Part shown: positions 29,317-39,000 of the stretch, one piece after another
Numbering within the stretch: the stretch's first letter is position 1
Layout of the letters: every line of letters begins with the position of its first letter
Origin: Erysipelotrichaceae bacterium
Lineage (GTDB): Bacteria; Bacillota_I; Bacilli_A; Erysipelotrichales; Erysipelotrichaceae
Length of the DNA stretch: 64,000 nt
Assembly: GCA_030528645.1 (NCBI GenBank)
Contig: JAUMYM010000002.1
Location: 1 to 64,000, forward strand
Direction of reading: 5' to 3'
Program-made: the position numbers and the translations under genes
Notes under the pieces: generated by a model
Told to the model about the DNA's origin: nothing
The model's input: the letters and a program-made list of their open reading frames with translations, nothing else
The model's database searches: none

Positions 29317-30531
29317 TTACTTCATAAATTGTTTTGTTAATGCATGTACTTCACTACGAATTTGCTTTAACACATCTTCTTGTTCATGATTCTTTAAAGC
29401 TTGTATAATCCACTTTGCCACTTGTTTGAACTCTTTTTCTTTAAATCCCTTTGTCGTCATTGCAGCAGTTCCTAAACGAATACCGCTTGTTAAGAAAGGC
29501 GAATACGTGTCAAAAGGAATGGTATTTTTATTACATGTAATAGAAACCTGATCTAAGATTTCAGCAGCTTGTTTACCATTTAAACCAAGAGGTGTAACAT
29601 CAATTAACAATAAATGATTATCACTACCACCACTTACCAAACGCAAGCCAGCTTCTTTTAGTTCTTGAGCTAGTACCTTACAGTTTTTAATGATTTGTTG
29701 TGCATACTCCTTAAAAGTGACTTCACTTGCTTCTTTAAAACACACTGCCTTAGCCGCAATGATATGCATCAAAGGACCCCCTTGAATACCAGGGAAAATC
29801 GCTTTATCTACCGCTTGTGCATACTCTTTCTTACATAGGATAATGCCTCCACGAGGACCTCTTAGGGTCTTATGCGTTGTACTTGTTACAAAGTCGGCAT
29901 ATTCAACCGGACTAGGATGTACACCTGCTGCTACTAATCCGGCAATATGTGCCATATCCACCATTAAGTATGCCCCTACTTCATCGGCAATTTTACGAAA
30001 TTGCTTAAAGTCAATGATACGTGGATAAGAACTCGCCCCTGCCACAATCATTTTAGGCTTATGTGCCAGTGCCAGTTGACGCACTTCTTCATAATCAATT
30101 TCTTCGGTTTCTTTGTTAACGCCATAACCAATAAAGTTGTATTGTTTCCCGGAAAATGACAATGGGTGTCCATGTGTTAAATGTCCTCCACTGGCTAAAT
30201 CCATTCCTAAGATAGTATCCTGTGGCTGTAATACAGACATGTAGACTGCCATATTGGCACTTGATCCACTATGTGCTTGTACATTGGCATGTTCCGCCTT
30301 AAATAAATCCTTTAAACGTTGAATGGCTAAGTCCTCGATAACATCGACCTTTTCACACCCACCATAATAACGCTTCCCCGGATAGCCTTCTGCATACTTG
30401 TTTGTTAAGATGGATCCTGCAGCTTCCAATACATCTGGTGAAACAAAATTTTCAGAAGCAATTAATTCAATATTATAATCTTGTCTTATCTTTTCTTGCT
30501 CGATGGCTGCTTTGATTTCTAAATCCTTCAT
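29317..30531 (-). CDS. glyA: Serine hydroxymethyltransferase
   Basis: 404 residues. This PLP enzyme interconverts serine and glycine with tetrahydrofolate, feeding one-carbon metabolism. The PLP lysine motif [14 protein letters not shown] and the N-terminal [16 protein letters not shown] are intact. GGAGA precedes the ATG. folD, three genes upstream in the same operon, uses the methylene-THF product, so the two belong to one pathway. Confidence 0.97.
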   Translation of the reverse strand: MKDLEIKAAIEQEKIRQDYNIELIASENFVSPDVLEAAGSILTNKYAEGYPGKRYYGGCEKVDVIEDLAIQRLKDLFKAEHANVQAHSGSSANMAVYMSVLQPQDTILGMDLASGGHLTHGHPLSFSGKQYNFIGYGVNKETEEIDYEEVRQLALAHKPKMIVAGASSYPRIIDFKQFRKIADEVGAYLMVDMAHIAGLVAAGVHPSPVEYADFVTSTTHKTLRGPRGGIILCKKEYAQAVDKAIFPGIQGGPLMHIIAAKAVCFKEASEVTFKEYAQQIIKNCKVLAQELKEAGLRLVSGGSDNHLLLIDVTPLGLNGKQAAEILDQVSITCNKNTIPFDTYSPFLTSGIRLGTAAMTTKGFKEKEFKQVAKWIIQALKNHEQEDVLKQIRSEVHALTKQFMK

Positions 30532-30541
30532 GTCTTCTCCT

Positions 30542-30994
30542 TTATTTCAACTCTAATTTTTCAATATGTGTAATTTTATGAATCCGATTGATATGACGTT
30601 CTTCATTTGAAAACGGTGTTTCCAACCAAAGATCTACAATCTCCAACATAAACTCCTTAGAAATCACACGACCACCTAAAGCTAAAGCATTGGTATCGTT
30701 ATGCTCTCTTGTCGCCTTGGCAGTAAATAAATCCGATACTAAGGCACAACGAATTCCTTCTACTTTATTGGCTGTAATACTTACTCCAACACCGGTACCA
30801 CAGATTAAAATAGCACAATCGTTCTCTTTATTCACAACACTTTTTACACATGGATATACCACATCCGGATAATCCACCGCATCTTCCGTATAGCTTCCAA
30901 AATCTTCTACACTATATCCTTTTTCCATTAAGTATTTCTTTAAAAACTCTTTATGTTGGTATCCGCCATGATCGGCTGCTAATGCGATTTTCAT
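30542..30994 (-). CDS. rpiB: Ribose-5-phosphate isomerase B
   Basis: 150 residues from the ATG at 30994, which has AGGAGG seven bases upstream; a longer frame to 31012 overlaps tsaC and lacks a site. The RpiB/LacAB signature is clear: [17 protein letters not shown], the active-site Cys in [14 protein letters not shown], and [16 protein letters not shown]. It interconverts ribose-5-P and ribulose-5-P. RpiB next to tsaC/sua5 and glyA is a common Firmicutes order (ywlF-glyA). Confidence 0.95.
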   Translation of the reverse strand: MKIALAADHGGYQHKEFLKKYLMEKGYSVEDFGSYTEDAVDYPDVVYPCVKSVVNKENDCAILICGTGVGVSITANKVEGIRCALVSDLFTAKATREHNDTNALALGGRVISKEFMLEIVDLWLETPFSNEERHINRIHKITHIEKLELK

Positions 30995-31602
30995 ACTTCC
31001 TCCTTTAAACAATGTAAAATCATTTCCTTTGTAATTGGTCCTTGACGAAGAATGTTGTATCCATCGGTTAAATCCACAATGGTACTAGCCATTTGTAAAC
31101 CGGAAATTCCCTTAACAATGCCATCTACTCCATCACCAAGTTGTTCTATCACCTCTTGATGAGTCAATGCAGCGGGCTTGCCCGATTGATTTGCACTTGA
31201 AACAAGTAATGGTACATTGACCTTGGCAATCAAACCTAATACAAAGGGATCATTCGGAATACGTATTCCAATTGTATCAAGACCATTGGTAATATAAGGC
31301 AATACTTCAGGTCTTTTTTGTGCAACAATGGTTAATGCCCCCGGCATTAATTGTTGAATGATCTTTAAATCTTGCTTCTTAATCATCGCAACCTTCAAAA
31401 TATCCTCTAGACTACTACACATAAAAGGAATCGGCTTTGATTCTTCTCGTCCTTTCACACGTTTTAATTTTTCTAATGCCTCGATACAATCATAACGACA
31501 CGCTAAGCCATAAACCGTATCGGTAGGAAAGGCAACTATTCCTCCCTTATTTAATAGTTCAACCAACTCCATCAGTTGGGATGTATCATATAACTTACTC
31601 AT
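30991..31602 (-). CDS. tsaC: Threonylcarbamoyl-AMP synthase (Sua5/YrdC/TsaC)
   Basis: 203 residues, the single-domain TsaC form without the longer Sua5 C-terminal domain. It makes threonylcarbamoyl-AMP for the t6A37 modification of ANN-decoding tRNAs. Motifs: GGIVAFPTDTVYGLACRYD, KRVKGREESKPIPFM, LVSSANQSGKPA. AAGAAGG lies 6 bases before the second of two adjacent ATGs. It overlaps the end of the DUF951 gene and the start of rpiB. Confidence 0.94.
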   Translation of the reverse strand: MSKLYDTSQLMELVELLNKGGIVAFPTDTVYGLACRYDCIEALEKLKRVKGREESKPIPFMCSSLEDILKVAMIKKQDLKIIQQLMPGALTIVAQKRPEVLPYITNGLDTIGIRIPNDPFVLGLIAKVNVPLLVSSANQSGKPAALTHQEVIEQLGDGVDGIVKGISGLQMASTIVDLTDGYNILRQGPITKEMILHCLKEEV

Positions 31603-31795
31603 CATCCGCCTTCTTTACAATGCGTTTGCATTTACGCTCAAATTCAGGACGTTCAAACATAATCGATGCATTACATCCTAAGCACTTAATCTTTATATCA
31701 GCACCCATACGTATAATCTTCCAATGCAAGGACTTACGACATGGATGTTGTTTTTTCATTTCAACAATATCATGCAATCCATAGTCTTGTATCAT
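31595..31795 (-). CDS. DUF951 family protein
   Basis: 66 residues. DIVEMKKQHPCRKSLHWKIIR followed by KCLGCNASIMFER (read in pieces) is the DUF951 pattern, with a C...CxxC set that could bind zinc. The family is restricted mainly to Firmicutes and its role is unknown. AAAGGAGG precedes the ATG. It overlaps folD upstream and tsaC downstream, so it is firmly within the operon. Confidence 0.85.
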   Translation of the reverse strand: MIQDYGLHDIVEMKKQHPCRKSLHWKIIRMGADIKIKCLGCNASIMFERPEFERKCKRIVKKADDE

Positions 31796-32649
31796 TCTAT
31801 TCCTCCTTTTGCTAAGTAATAACTATCCAACGTATTTTGAAGCAACATCGCAATCGTCATAGGACCTACTCCCTTTGGTACAGGAGTAATGTAACTACAA
31901 ACCTTGCTTACCTCTTCAAAACAAACATCACCTACTAAATGATCATCTATTTTATTAATACCCACATCAATAACAATGGCACCTTCCTTAACAAAACTTG
32001 CATCAACATACTGTGCTTTTCCAATCGCAACTACTAAAATATCTGCTGTTTTACAAATCTCTTTGATATTCTTTGTAGCACTATGACAAATCGTAACCGT
32101 ACAATTTAAATCCTGTAGTAACTTTGAGAGTGGATTACCCACTAAATAACTACGGCCAACCACTACTGCCTTTAAGCCGGTAAAATCCACATGAATACTC
32201 TTTAACAACTCAATAATTCCAAGCGGTGTACAAGGTTTAAATCCCTTTAACCCAAGATATAACTTCCCTACATTAATGGGATGCAATCCATCCACATCTT
32301 TATTAGGATTAATTAAACTAATCATACGCAAAGGTTCTAAATGCTTAGGAAGTGGCATCTGTAACAAAATACCATCTACCTCATCATCATTATTTAAATT
32401 AATAATGACTTCACTTAAATTCTCTTCACAAATATCTTGTGCCAAATGAATCATACGAGAATGAAACCCAACTTCCTTACAAGCCTTATCTTTCCCTTTT
32501 ACATAAGAAACACTTGCCGGATGATTTCCAACTAAAATAACCGCCAAGGTTGGTCTTGGTTTTCCTTGTTGTTGTAGTTGCTGGACTTTATAAGCAATCT
32601 TCTCTTTAAACTGTAACGCTAATGCACTTCCTGAAATTACCTCTGCCAT
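31792..32649 (-). CDS. folD: Methylenetetrahydrofolate dehydrogenase/cyclohydrolase
   Basis: 285 residues. FolD converts methylene-THF to formyl-THF in two steps. Catalytic-site region SVSYVKGKDKACKEVGF (Tyr and Lys), substrate motif GILLQMPLPKHL, dinucleotide region VVGRSYLVGNPLSKLL, and the end PVPKGVGPMTIAMLLQNT are all present. AAGGAGT precedes the ATG. Same operon as glyA. Confidence 0.97.
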   Translation of the reverse strand: MAEVISGSALALQFKEKIAYKVQQLQQQGKPRPTLAVILVGNHPASVSYVKGKDKACKEVGFHSRMIHLAQDICEENLSEVIINLNNDDEVDGILLQMPLPKHLEPLRMISLINPNKDVDGLHPINVGKLYLGLKGFKPCTPLGIIELLKSIHVDFTGLKAVVVGRSYLVGNPLSKLLQDLNCTVTICHSATKNIKEICKTADILVVAIGKAQYVDASFVKEGAIVIDVGINKIDDHLVGDVCFEEVSKVCSYITPVPKGVGPMTIAMLLQNTLDSYYLAKGGIE

Positions 32650-32651
32650 AC

Positions 32652-32861
32652 TTACTCCTTATGCTGAAATATTCTATAAATGGTATATGCACACAACATC
32701 GTGCCACATACCAAAACATTCACAACACCTAACACTAACACCACAATGCGATAAGAAGGATGTTGCAAATTAAAATATACAAGACCACACACCAACGCTG
32801 TAATGGTTGTTAGTAGAAACATAATCATTACATATTGACGTACATACTTATTCTTTAACAT
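32652..32861 (-). CDS. Small two-helix membrane protein
   Basis: 69 residues with two hydrophobic helices (about 10-30 and 38-61) and basic termini. It overlaps the dtd stop by 7 bases, has no clear ribosome-binding site of its own and ends just 2 bases before folD, so translation is probably coupled to dtd. I do not recognise a family. The dense packing favours a real gene over chance. Confidence 0.6.
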   Translation of the reverse strand: MLKNKYVRQYVMIMFLLTTITALVCGLVYFNLQHPSYRIVVLVLGVVNVLVCGTMLCAYTIYRIFQHKE

Positions 32862-33304
32862 ATTTCTTTTGAATCAAGCACAATGGTAACCGGACCATCA
32901 TTCACTAATGAAATATACATCTGTGCCTGAAACACTCCTTCTTCCACATGAATTCCTCTATTTACAATACATTGATTAAAATATTGATACAATTCATTGG
33001 CAAACTCCGGCTTAGCTGCCTGTTCAAATCCCGGACGACGCCCTTTGCGACAATCCGCATACAAAGTAAATTGTGAAATCGATAAAACCTTACCGCCTAC
33101 ATCTTCAATCGAGCGATTCATCTTACCGGCTTCATCATCAAAAATACGTAAATCCATTGCCTTCTTTGCCATTTTCTCAACAATTTCTTTCGTATCTTCA
33201 CTACTAATTCCCACTAAAATGACATACCCATGTTGAATTTCTCCAACAATTTTATCATCCACGGTACAATTAGCTTGATTCACTCTTTGCATTACAAGTT
33301 TCAT
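32855..33304 (-). CDS. dtd: D-aminoacyl-tRNA deacylase
   Basis: 149 residues from the ATG at 33304 (AGGTGA 6 bases upstream). Dtd hydrolyses D-amino acids, and glycine mischarged on tRNA-Ala, from tRNA. The SQFTLYADCRKGRRPGF motif and the Gly-cisPro loop (NDGPVTIVLDS) that form its chiral-proofreading pocket are intact. It is first in the operon running to glyA. A TATAAT at 33323-33328 is a candidate -10 box. Confidence 0.96.
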   Translation of the reverse strand: MKLVMQRVNQANCTVDDKIVGEIQHGYVILVGISSEDTKEIVEKMAKKAMDLRIFDDEAGKMNRSIEDVGGKVLSISQFTLYADCRKGRRPGFEQAAKPEFANELYQYFNQCIVNRGIHVEEGVFQAQMYISLVNDGPVTIVLDSKEIC

Positions 33305-33402
33305 TCTTATCACCTAATTAAAATTATACATGAACATTCCATAAATAACTATTTATAAACATAAATTATATTTTTAACTTAATGATTGTATCACTCTTAC
33401 GT

Positions 33403-33408
33403 TATAAT
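33403..33408 (+). promoter_or_regulatory. Candidate -10 box of rarA
   Basis: TATAAT lies 18 bases before the rarA ATG, with AGAGG as ribosome site between them. No convincing -35 box is seen. Confidence 0.4.
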
Positions 33409-33426
33409 AAATAAAAGAGGTATTTT

Positions 33427-34698
33427 ATGAAACAACCCTTAGCTTTTAAACTACGACCAAAAAATCTGGATGAAATCATCGGACAACAACACTTAGTTGG
33501 ACCTAATAGAATTCTACGAAAGTGTGTGGAAAAGAACCAACTGTTCTCTATGATTTTCTATGGACCAAGTGGTACAGGAAAAACAACGTTAGCGATTGCC
33601 TTAGCACAACAACTAAACATTCCTCATCGCTTTTTTAATGCCGCCATAAACAACAAAAAAGACTTAGAAGCCATCTTTTTTGAAACAAAACTATCAAAAC
33701 CCTTAATCGTTATTATTGATGAAATTCATCGCTTAAACAAAGATAAACAAGACTTACTCCTTCCTTATTTAGAAGATGGAAGTATTCTTTTACTTGGTGC
33801 AACCACTGCCAATCCCTTTCATAGTATCAATCCGGCCCTACGCTCTCGTGCAATCTTACTGGAAGTAAAACCCTTAAGTAAGGAAGATGTTATTCAAGCT
33901 ATCAAACGTGCCTTAAAGATCGGCTTAGATCATCCATATCAAATAGAACCTCAAGCCATTCAACAAATCGCAAACTATAGCAATGGAGATATTCGCTATG
34001 CCTTAAATATACTGGATGTATTAACCGTAGCATGTCAAAACCAAACCATAACTAGCAAAGATGTTGAAACTTATATGCCAAAGATAAACGTATCCTTTGA
34101 TGCAAGTGAGGATGGTTATTACAATGCCTTAAGTGCCTTTCAAAAAAGTATACGTGGCAGTGATGTAGATGCTGCATTATTTTATCTAGCCTATTTAGCC
34201 TTAGCCAATGACTTAGAAAGCATTGAACGACGACTCTTAGTAACTGCTTATGAAGATATTGGATTAGCCAATCCAGCCTGTGTAGCTCGTACCATCAACG
34301 CCATTGATACTGCCAAACGAGTAGGCTTTCCGGAAGCCTTAATTCCCCTAGGGTTACAAGTTATTGACTTAACCCTATCACCAAAATCCAGAAGTGCTCA
34401 TGATGCCATAAAAAAAGCCTATGCCACAGTGGAATCCACAAGTTTTCACATTCCGGAATACTTAAAACTAACTCCTGTTGGTTTAAAAGAAAATGAAACA
34501 TATGACTATAGCCGTAGCGACCTATGGCATCACATCCAATATCTACCAAAGAATCTTAAAGATAAAACATTCTATCAACCTTTACCAAGTTCCAACTACG
34601 AAAAACAACTGTTAAACAACTACCAACAACTACAAAAGTACTATCGTAGTAATCAACTTTCAAAACTCTATCAAGAACATAAAAGTCCTAGAAAATAA
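33427..34698 (+). CDS. rarA: Replication-associated recombination protein A (RarA/MgsA)
   Basis: 423 residues. This AAA+ clamp-loader-like ATPase acts at stalled replication forks. Walker A YGPSGTGKTTLA, Walker B VIIDEIHRL, sensor 1 LLGATTANPF and arginine finger PALRSRAILLE are visible, and the C-terminal MgsA part (AYEDIGLANPACVARTINAI) is intact. A shared terminator follows at its stop codon. Confidence 0.96.
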   Translation: MKQPLAFKLRPKNLDEIIGQQHLVGPNRILRKCVEKNQLFSMIFYGPSGTGKTTLAIALAQQLNIPHRFFNAAINNKKDLEAIFFETKLSKPLIVIIDEIHRLNKDKQDLLLPYLEDGSILLLGATTANPFHSINPALRSRAILLEVKPLSKEDVIQAIKRALKIGLDHPYQIEPQAIQQIANYSNGDIRYALNILDVLTVACQNQTITSKDVETYMPKINVSFDASEDGYYNALSAFQKSIRGSDVDAALFYLAYLALANDLESIERRLLVTAYEDIGLANPACVARTINAIDTAKRVGFPEALIPLGLQVIDLTLSPKSRSAHDAIKKAYATVESTSFHIPEYLKLTPVGLKENETYDYSRSDLWHHIQYLPKNLKDKTFYQPLPSSNYEKQLLNNYQQLQKYYRSNQLSKLYQEHKSPRK

Positions 34699-34713
34699 TC
34701 TAGGACTTTTTTT
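34681..34713. terminator. Bidirectional terminator between rarA and the flavoprotein gene
   Basis: AAAAGTCCTAGA (34681-34692) pairs perfectly with TCTAGGACTTTT (34699-34710) around a 6-base loop that contains the rarA stop codon. T runs follow on both strands. Confidence 0.9.
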
Positions 34714-35944
34714 GACTTGCCCAATATCCTGCAACATAGCCACTGGCAAAAGCTGCCGTAATGTTATACCCACCGGTATAACCATGAATATCCATCACTT
34801 CTCCGGCAAAATACAATCCCTTTACAAGTTTTGACTCTAATGTCTTAGCATGTATTTCTTTTAAAGAAACCCCACCCATCGTCACAAAGGCTTGTTGGAG
34901 TGGTAAACTATCACATACTTCAAAACGAAATGCTTTCAACATGGAAAAAAGTTGTTGACTTTGTTTCTTAGATACATTGGCAATTTGTTGTTTCTCTGAA
35001 ATAGAGAGTTGATGCAAAAGAAAGCTTGCAAACCTTGAAGGTACATAATCCTTTAACCATTGTTTTACCATCATTGTTTGTACTTCTTTTTGATACCAAG
35101 AATCCTTTAGGGTCTCATAAGAAACATCCGGTAAAACATCCAACTGCAAAGTTACTGTTTTTTGATGTTGCAATGCCTGAACTACAAAACTTGAACAACG
35201 CAAAACACTTGGACCGGAAACTCCAAAATGCGTAAATAGAAAATCCAGACGATGACTTACCACTTTTTTGTGTTGATTCATTACACTTAAGCAGACATCT
35301 TTAAGCGATAAACCCATTAACGTTTTATCCAAAATAAATGATTCTTTACTAACTAAAGCCACTTCACTTGGCAAAAGCGGTGTAATATGATGTCCAACTT
35401 GACGTATCAAGTCATAACCCGAGCCATTACTACCCGTTTGAGGAAAACTTTTTCCACCTGTTGCCATAATCACACTATCGCAAGATAACACTTCCTGATT
35501 GGTAGAAAGTCCAATGACTTGTTGATTTTCTACCACAATCGCTTCCGCAACCCTTTGATATTGAAATACAACCCCTAAACTCTGTGCTTTATTAATCAAA
35601 GCCTCTAAAATAGTTTTGGATTTATTACTAACAGGAAATACGCGACCATGATCTTCTACTTTTAAATCAACATCTAACTCTTTGAAAAACGCTATAATAT
35701 CTTGATTATTAAACTGTTGAAATACACTATATAAAAACTTACCATTTCCTACAATATGCTTGATGATTTCTTGCATACTACAAACATTGGTTACATTGCA
35801 TCTACCATTTCCTGTCAATAATAACTTCTTACCCGCTGTTTGATTTTGCTCAACAACAACTACCTTAGCCCCACAACTTGCAGCTGAAATCGCAGCCATA
35901 AGACCGCTAGTACCAGCACCCACTACCACTACATCATACTTCAT
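34700..35944 (-). CDS. HI0933/BaiN-family flavoprotein
   Basis: 414 residues. The FAD-binding Rossmann motif VVVGAGTSGLMAAISAA is at the N-terminus, followed by GKKLLLTGNGRCNVTN and the C-terminal GEVMDIHGYTGGYNITAAF, all hallmarks of the HI0933-like NAD(P)/FAD-dependent oxidoreductases. One relative (BaiN) reduces bile-acid intermediates in gut clostridia, but most members have no assigned substrate and sequence alone does not justify a bile-acid role here. Monocistronic or paired with nothing on this strand. Confidence 0.88.
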   Translation of the reverse strand: MKYDVVVVGAGTSGLMAAISAASCGAKVVVVEQNQTAGKKLLLTGNGRCNVTNVCSMQEIIKHIVGNGKFLYSVFQQFNNQDIIAFFKELDVDLKVEDHGRVFPVSNKSKTILEALINKAQSLGVVFQYQRVAEAIVVENQQVIGLSTNQEVLSCDSVIMATGGKSFPQTGSNGSGYDLIRQVGHHITPLLPSEVALVSKESFILDKTLMGLSLKDVCLSVMNQHKKVVSHRLDFLFTHFGVSGPSVLRCSSFVVQALQHQKTVTLQLDVLPDVSYETLKDSWYQKEVQTMMVKQWLKDYVPSRFASFLLHQLSISEKQQIANVSKKQSQQLFSMLKAFRFEVCDSLPLQQAFVTMGGVSLKEIHAKTLESKLVKGLYFAGEVMDIHGYTGGYNITAAFASGYVAGYWASQKKS

Positions 35945-35984
35945 ACATACCTCTTACTTTTTTATTATACAATGATTCAGACAT

Positions 35985-36011
35985 GAAAAAATAGAGCACT
36001 CGCTCTATTTT
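35985..36011 (-). terminator. Intrinsic terminator after the SpaA-repeat gene
   Basis: AAAATAGAGC and GCTCTATTTT flank a 4-base loop at about 35987-36010, with a T run on the minus strand. The TAG stop is in the stem. Confidence 0.82.
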
Positions 36012-39000
36012 AACGCTTCATGTTTTTTAATCGCATGCAAAGCCATCACACTTACCAAAAAGCCAATCATATAATACAATGCACTTGCATCATCTCTTGT
36101 CTTAGCTATTTTAACCTTCGTCTTTTCCTCTGTTTTTTCCTCTACAACTGGATCCACTACTTTAGGTGTAGGTTGAGGCAATGGATTTGGCTGAGGCTTT
36201 GGATGAGGAAGTGGATTTGGTTGTGGTTGTGGTTGTGGTGCATTTGTATAGGTATTGATAACCGTAAATCCCTGAATATTTGTTTGATACTCTTGTAACA
36301 CCAACACTTGTCCTGACGGATCAACCTGTTTGATACTATATTGTATTTCTTGATTTCTTTCATCATATTGTGGTAATAATTGCCACTCTACAAAGGAACT
36401 GCCTGGCATAAGTTTTAAAATCGGTTGAGGCACTTCACTTTCCGGTTGATTATTGGTTGTACTATAAAGCTTAAACCATACATCCGGATGATTCGCCGGA
36501 GCATTTTGCCATACAACATCAACACGAATGGACTTACGCTTTAATGCGTTGGTAACATTTACTTCTTTTACCACCCCATCACCAACATGAATTACTTGCA
36601 TAGCGGAATTGACTTGATAGCGAAGTGGTGTATCTACTTGACGAACTTCCCAATCACCATAAATCAATGATGTAAATTCTACTCTACCAGAAGCATCGGT
36701 TGTACCTTGTTTTTCAATGCCGTTGGATATGATACTAAAAGTCGCATCCGCAATCCCCTTACTTGGATCTTCTTGATCGACTAAAACAATGGCAATATGT
36801 CCATCATGAACAACACCCAATTTACGATTGGTAATCGTTTGTAAATCTTTATCTGGATTTGCACTTGTTAACGCAACCGGAATCGCTTGTGTTGTTATTT
36901 CATATCCATCCGGTGCTTTTGTTTCTTTTACGGTATAATTCTTTAACTCTAAGTTATCAAATACGACAACTCCATCCTCTAATGTAGTAACTGTTTTTAC
37001 TACACCTTGTTCATCTTCTAAAGCAAAGGTTGCACCCTTCAATGTTTTCGTTGGTTCTTGTTCATCTACTTTTACAAAACGAATGCTTCCTTTTTGAATC
37101 ACTTGTTTTTGATTCTTAAAGTCATTCACTATAACTTTAGGTTTATTTGCTTCAATACTTACTGTTTGAGTACTTAATTGATAATGAAGCGGTGCCTTTG
37201 TTTCTTTTAAGATATATGTACCATATACAACTTGTGGAAACAACACTTCTCCTAAGGCATTACTCTTAGCTGTATATTTAAGTTCATCATTTTGAAATAA
37301 TCCAAATTCTGCATCGGCAAGTGGTATCGTTGAATCATCAAAGTCTACCTTTTTAAAGGAAACTTCTGCAAACTGTACAGTTGGTTTCTTAACGTTTTCT
37401 ATATAATTTAAGTCAATTTCTAATTGATCTACTCTAACCCCAATCTCTTTTGGTATATTATCTAATACATAACCATTAGGTGCAATGGTTTCTTTTAGCT
37501 TATATTGTCCAAGTTTTACATTTTCAAAACTTACATAGCCTTGTTCATCCGATACTGCCGTATATACTGCAACATCGTTTTGTTCTAAGATGAACGTTGC
37601 ATGTTGTAATTTGATATTGTGATTATCACGATCCACCTTATAGAAATAGATATGTCCTGTTTTCTGCTTATTTTGAATGATCATTTCTTGATTCTCTTCA
37701 TTAATTTCTACCGAATGAGGCATAGGATCTAATACATATTTATCTAGTGTTTTTACTTCTACAAGTTCATAGTTACCATAGTCTAATTGTTCAAACATCA
37801 CTAACCCCAAATGATTGGTAACACCTTGTTTTACAACATGTCCATCTTTCTTTAATTCAAACTCTACCCCTTGTAATAGGCTTGTCGGATCACTAGCATC
37901 CACCTTTAACACTCGTAACGTTCCTTTTAAAGGCACTATTACTTCTTTTTCATTTACAAATGGATCTATAGATACATTCGGTTGTGTTGAGGTAAGAATA
38001 ACTTCTCTTGTTTCCTTACTTAATTGATAGCCACTTGGCGCAACTTCTTCTTGAAGTGTATAAGTACCAAGTTCCACTTGGTTAAAGAGTACCTCTCCAC
38101 TAGCAGTAGAAGTAGCACGATATTTTATTTGATTATTTTGTTTTAAAACAAAGGTTGCATTTGCCAGTTTCATCATCACATCTTCTTTATCAACCTTTTC
38201 AAATGCAATGCTCCCTTTTATTTTTTCTAAATCAATACTTACATTATTTTCAATGGCATTGGTAACATTGACATTCAAGGATTTTGTCCACGGTAAATAT
38301 CCATCATAATCTCCATCTAATGAAATAGTATAAAGACCAAAAGTTAAATTCGAAAAGACAACTCTACCATCCGGACCTGTTTCCTTTGTTTCAAACGCAC
38401 TATTTTGTGATAATTTAACACGAACATTTGGAAGTCGTTGATGCGTTTCATTGTCATATACGGTAACTAAAATAGAACCCTTATCATTTAATACTTTTCG
38501 ATTCGTCACAGAATTACCATAAGAACCAGATGAGGCAATGGTAACACTACGAATTTCATCACTTACCAAATACCCACTTTGTGTTGTTGTTTGTGATAAA
38601 TCATACGTTCCATAAGGAACATCTTTAAAACGCACCAATCCAATGAGATTACTTGTCGCTTGAGCGATGATTTCATTGCCTTTTTTAAGAACAAACGTCG
38701 CATCACGTAAACCAAGGGTTTGCTCATCGGCATCTACCACTTTAAAAGAATATGCTCCTTTTAAAACAGGTGCTTCCGGTTCAATCTTATATGGCGCTAA
38801 ATCGTTTTGCTGATTAGCCACTACTTCTATATCACGTACTTCTATATTTAATAGATAACTATCCGGTGCACTCTTCATCTTTAATTGATATGACCCTGGT
38901 AAAACACCCGGAAAACTAACCGTACCATCATTTTTAGACTCAGCAATATAACGCTCTTCTCCATGTTTTACTAAGACAAACTTACTACCTACTACAGGAG

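Noticed and set aside
34700-35944. Bile-acid 7-dehydroxylation enzyme (BaiN)
   Set aside because: The fold matches HI0933/BaiN, but no other bai gene is nearby and most members of the family are unrelated to bile acids.
36020-36298. Open frame on the plus strand rich in Trp and Leu
   Set aside because: It is the antisense of the Pro-rich linker and end of the SpaA-repeat gene; no start signal and low-complexity composition.
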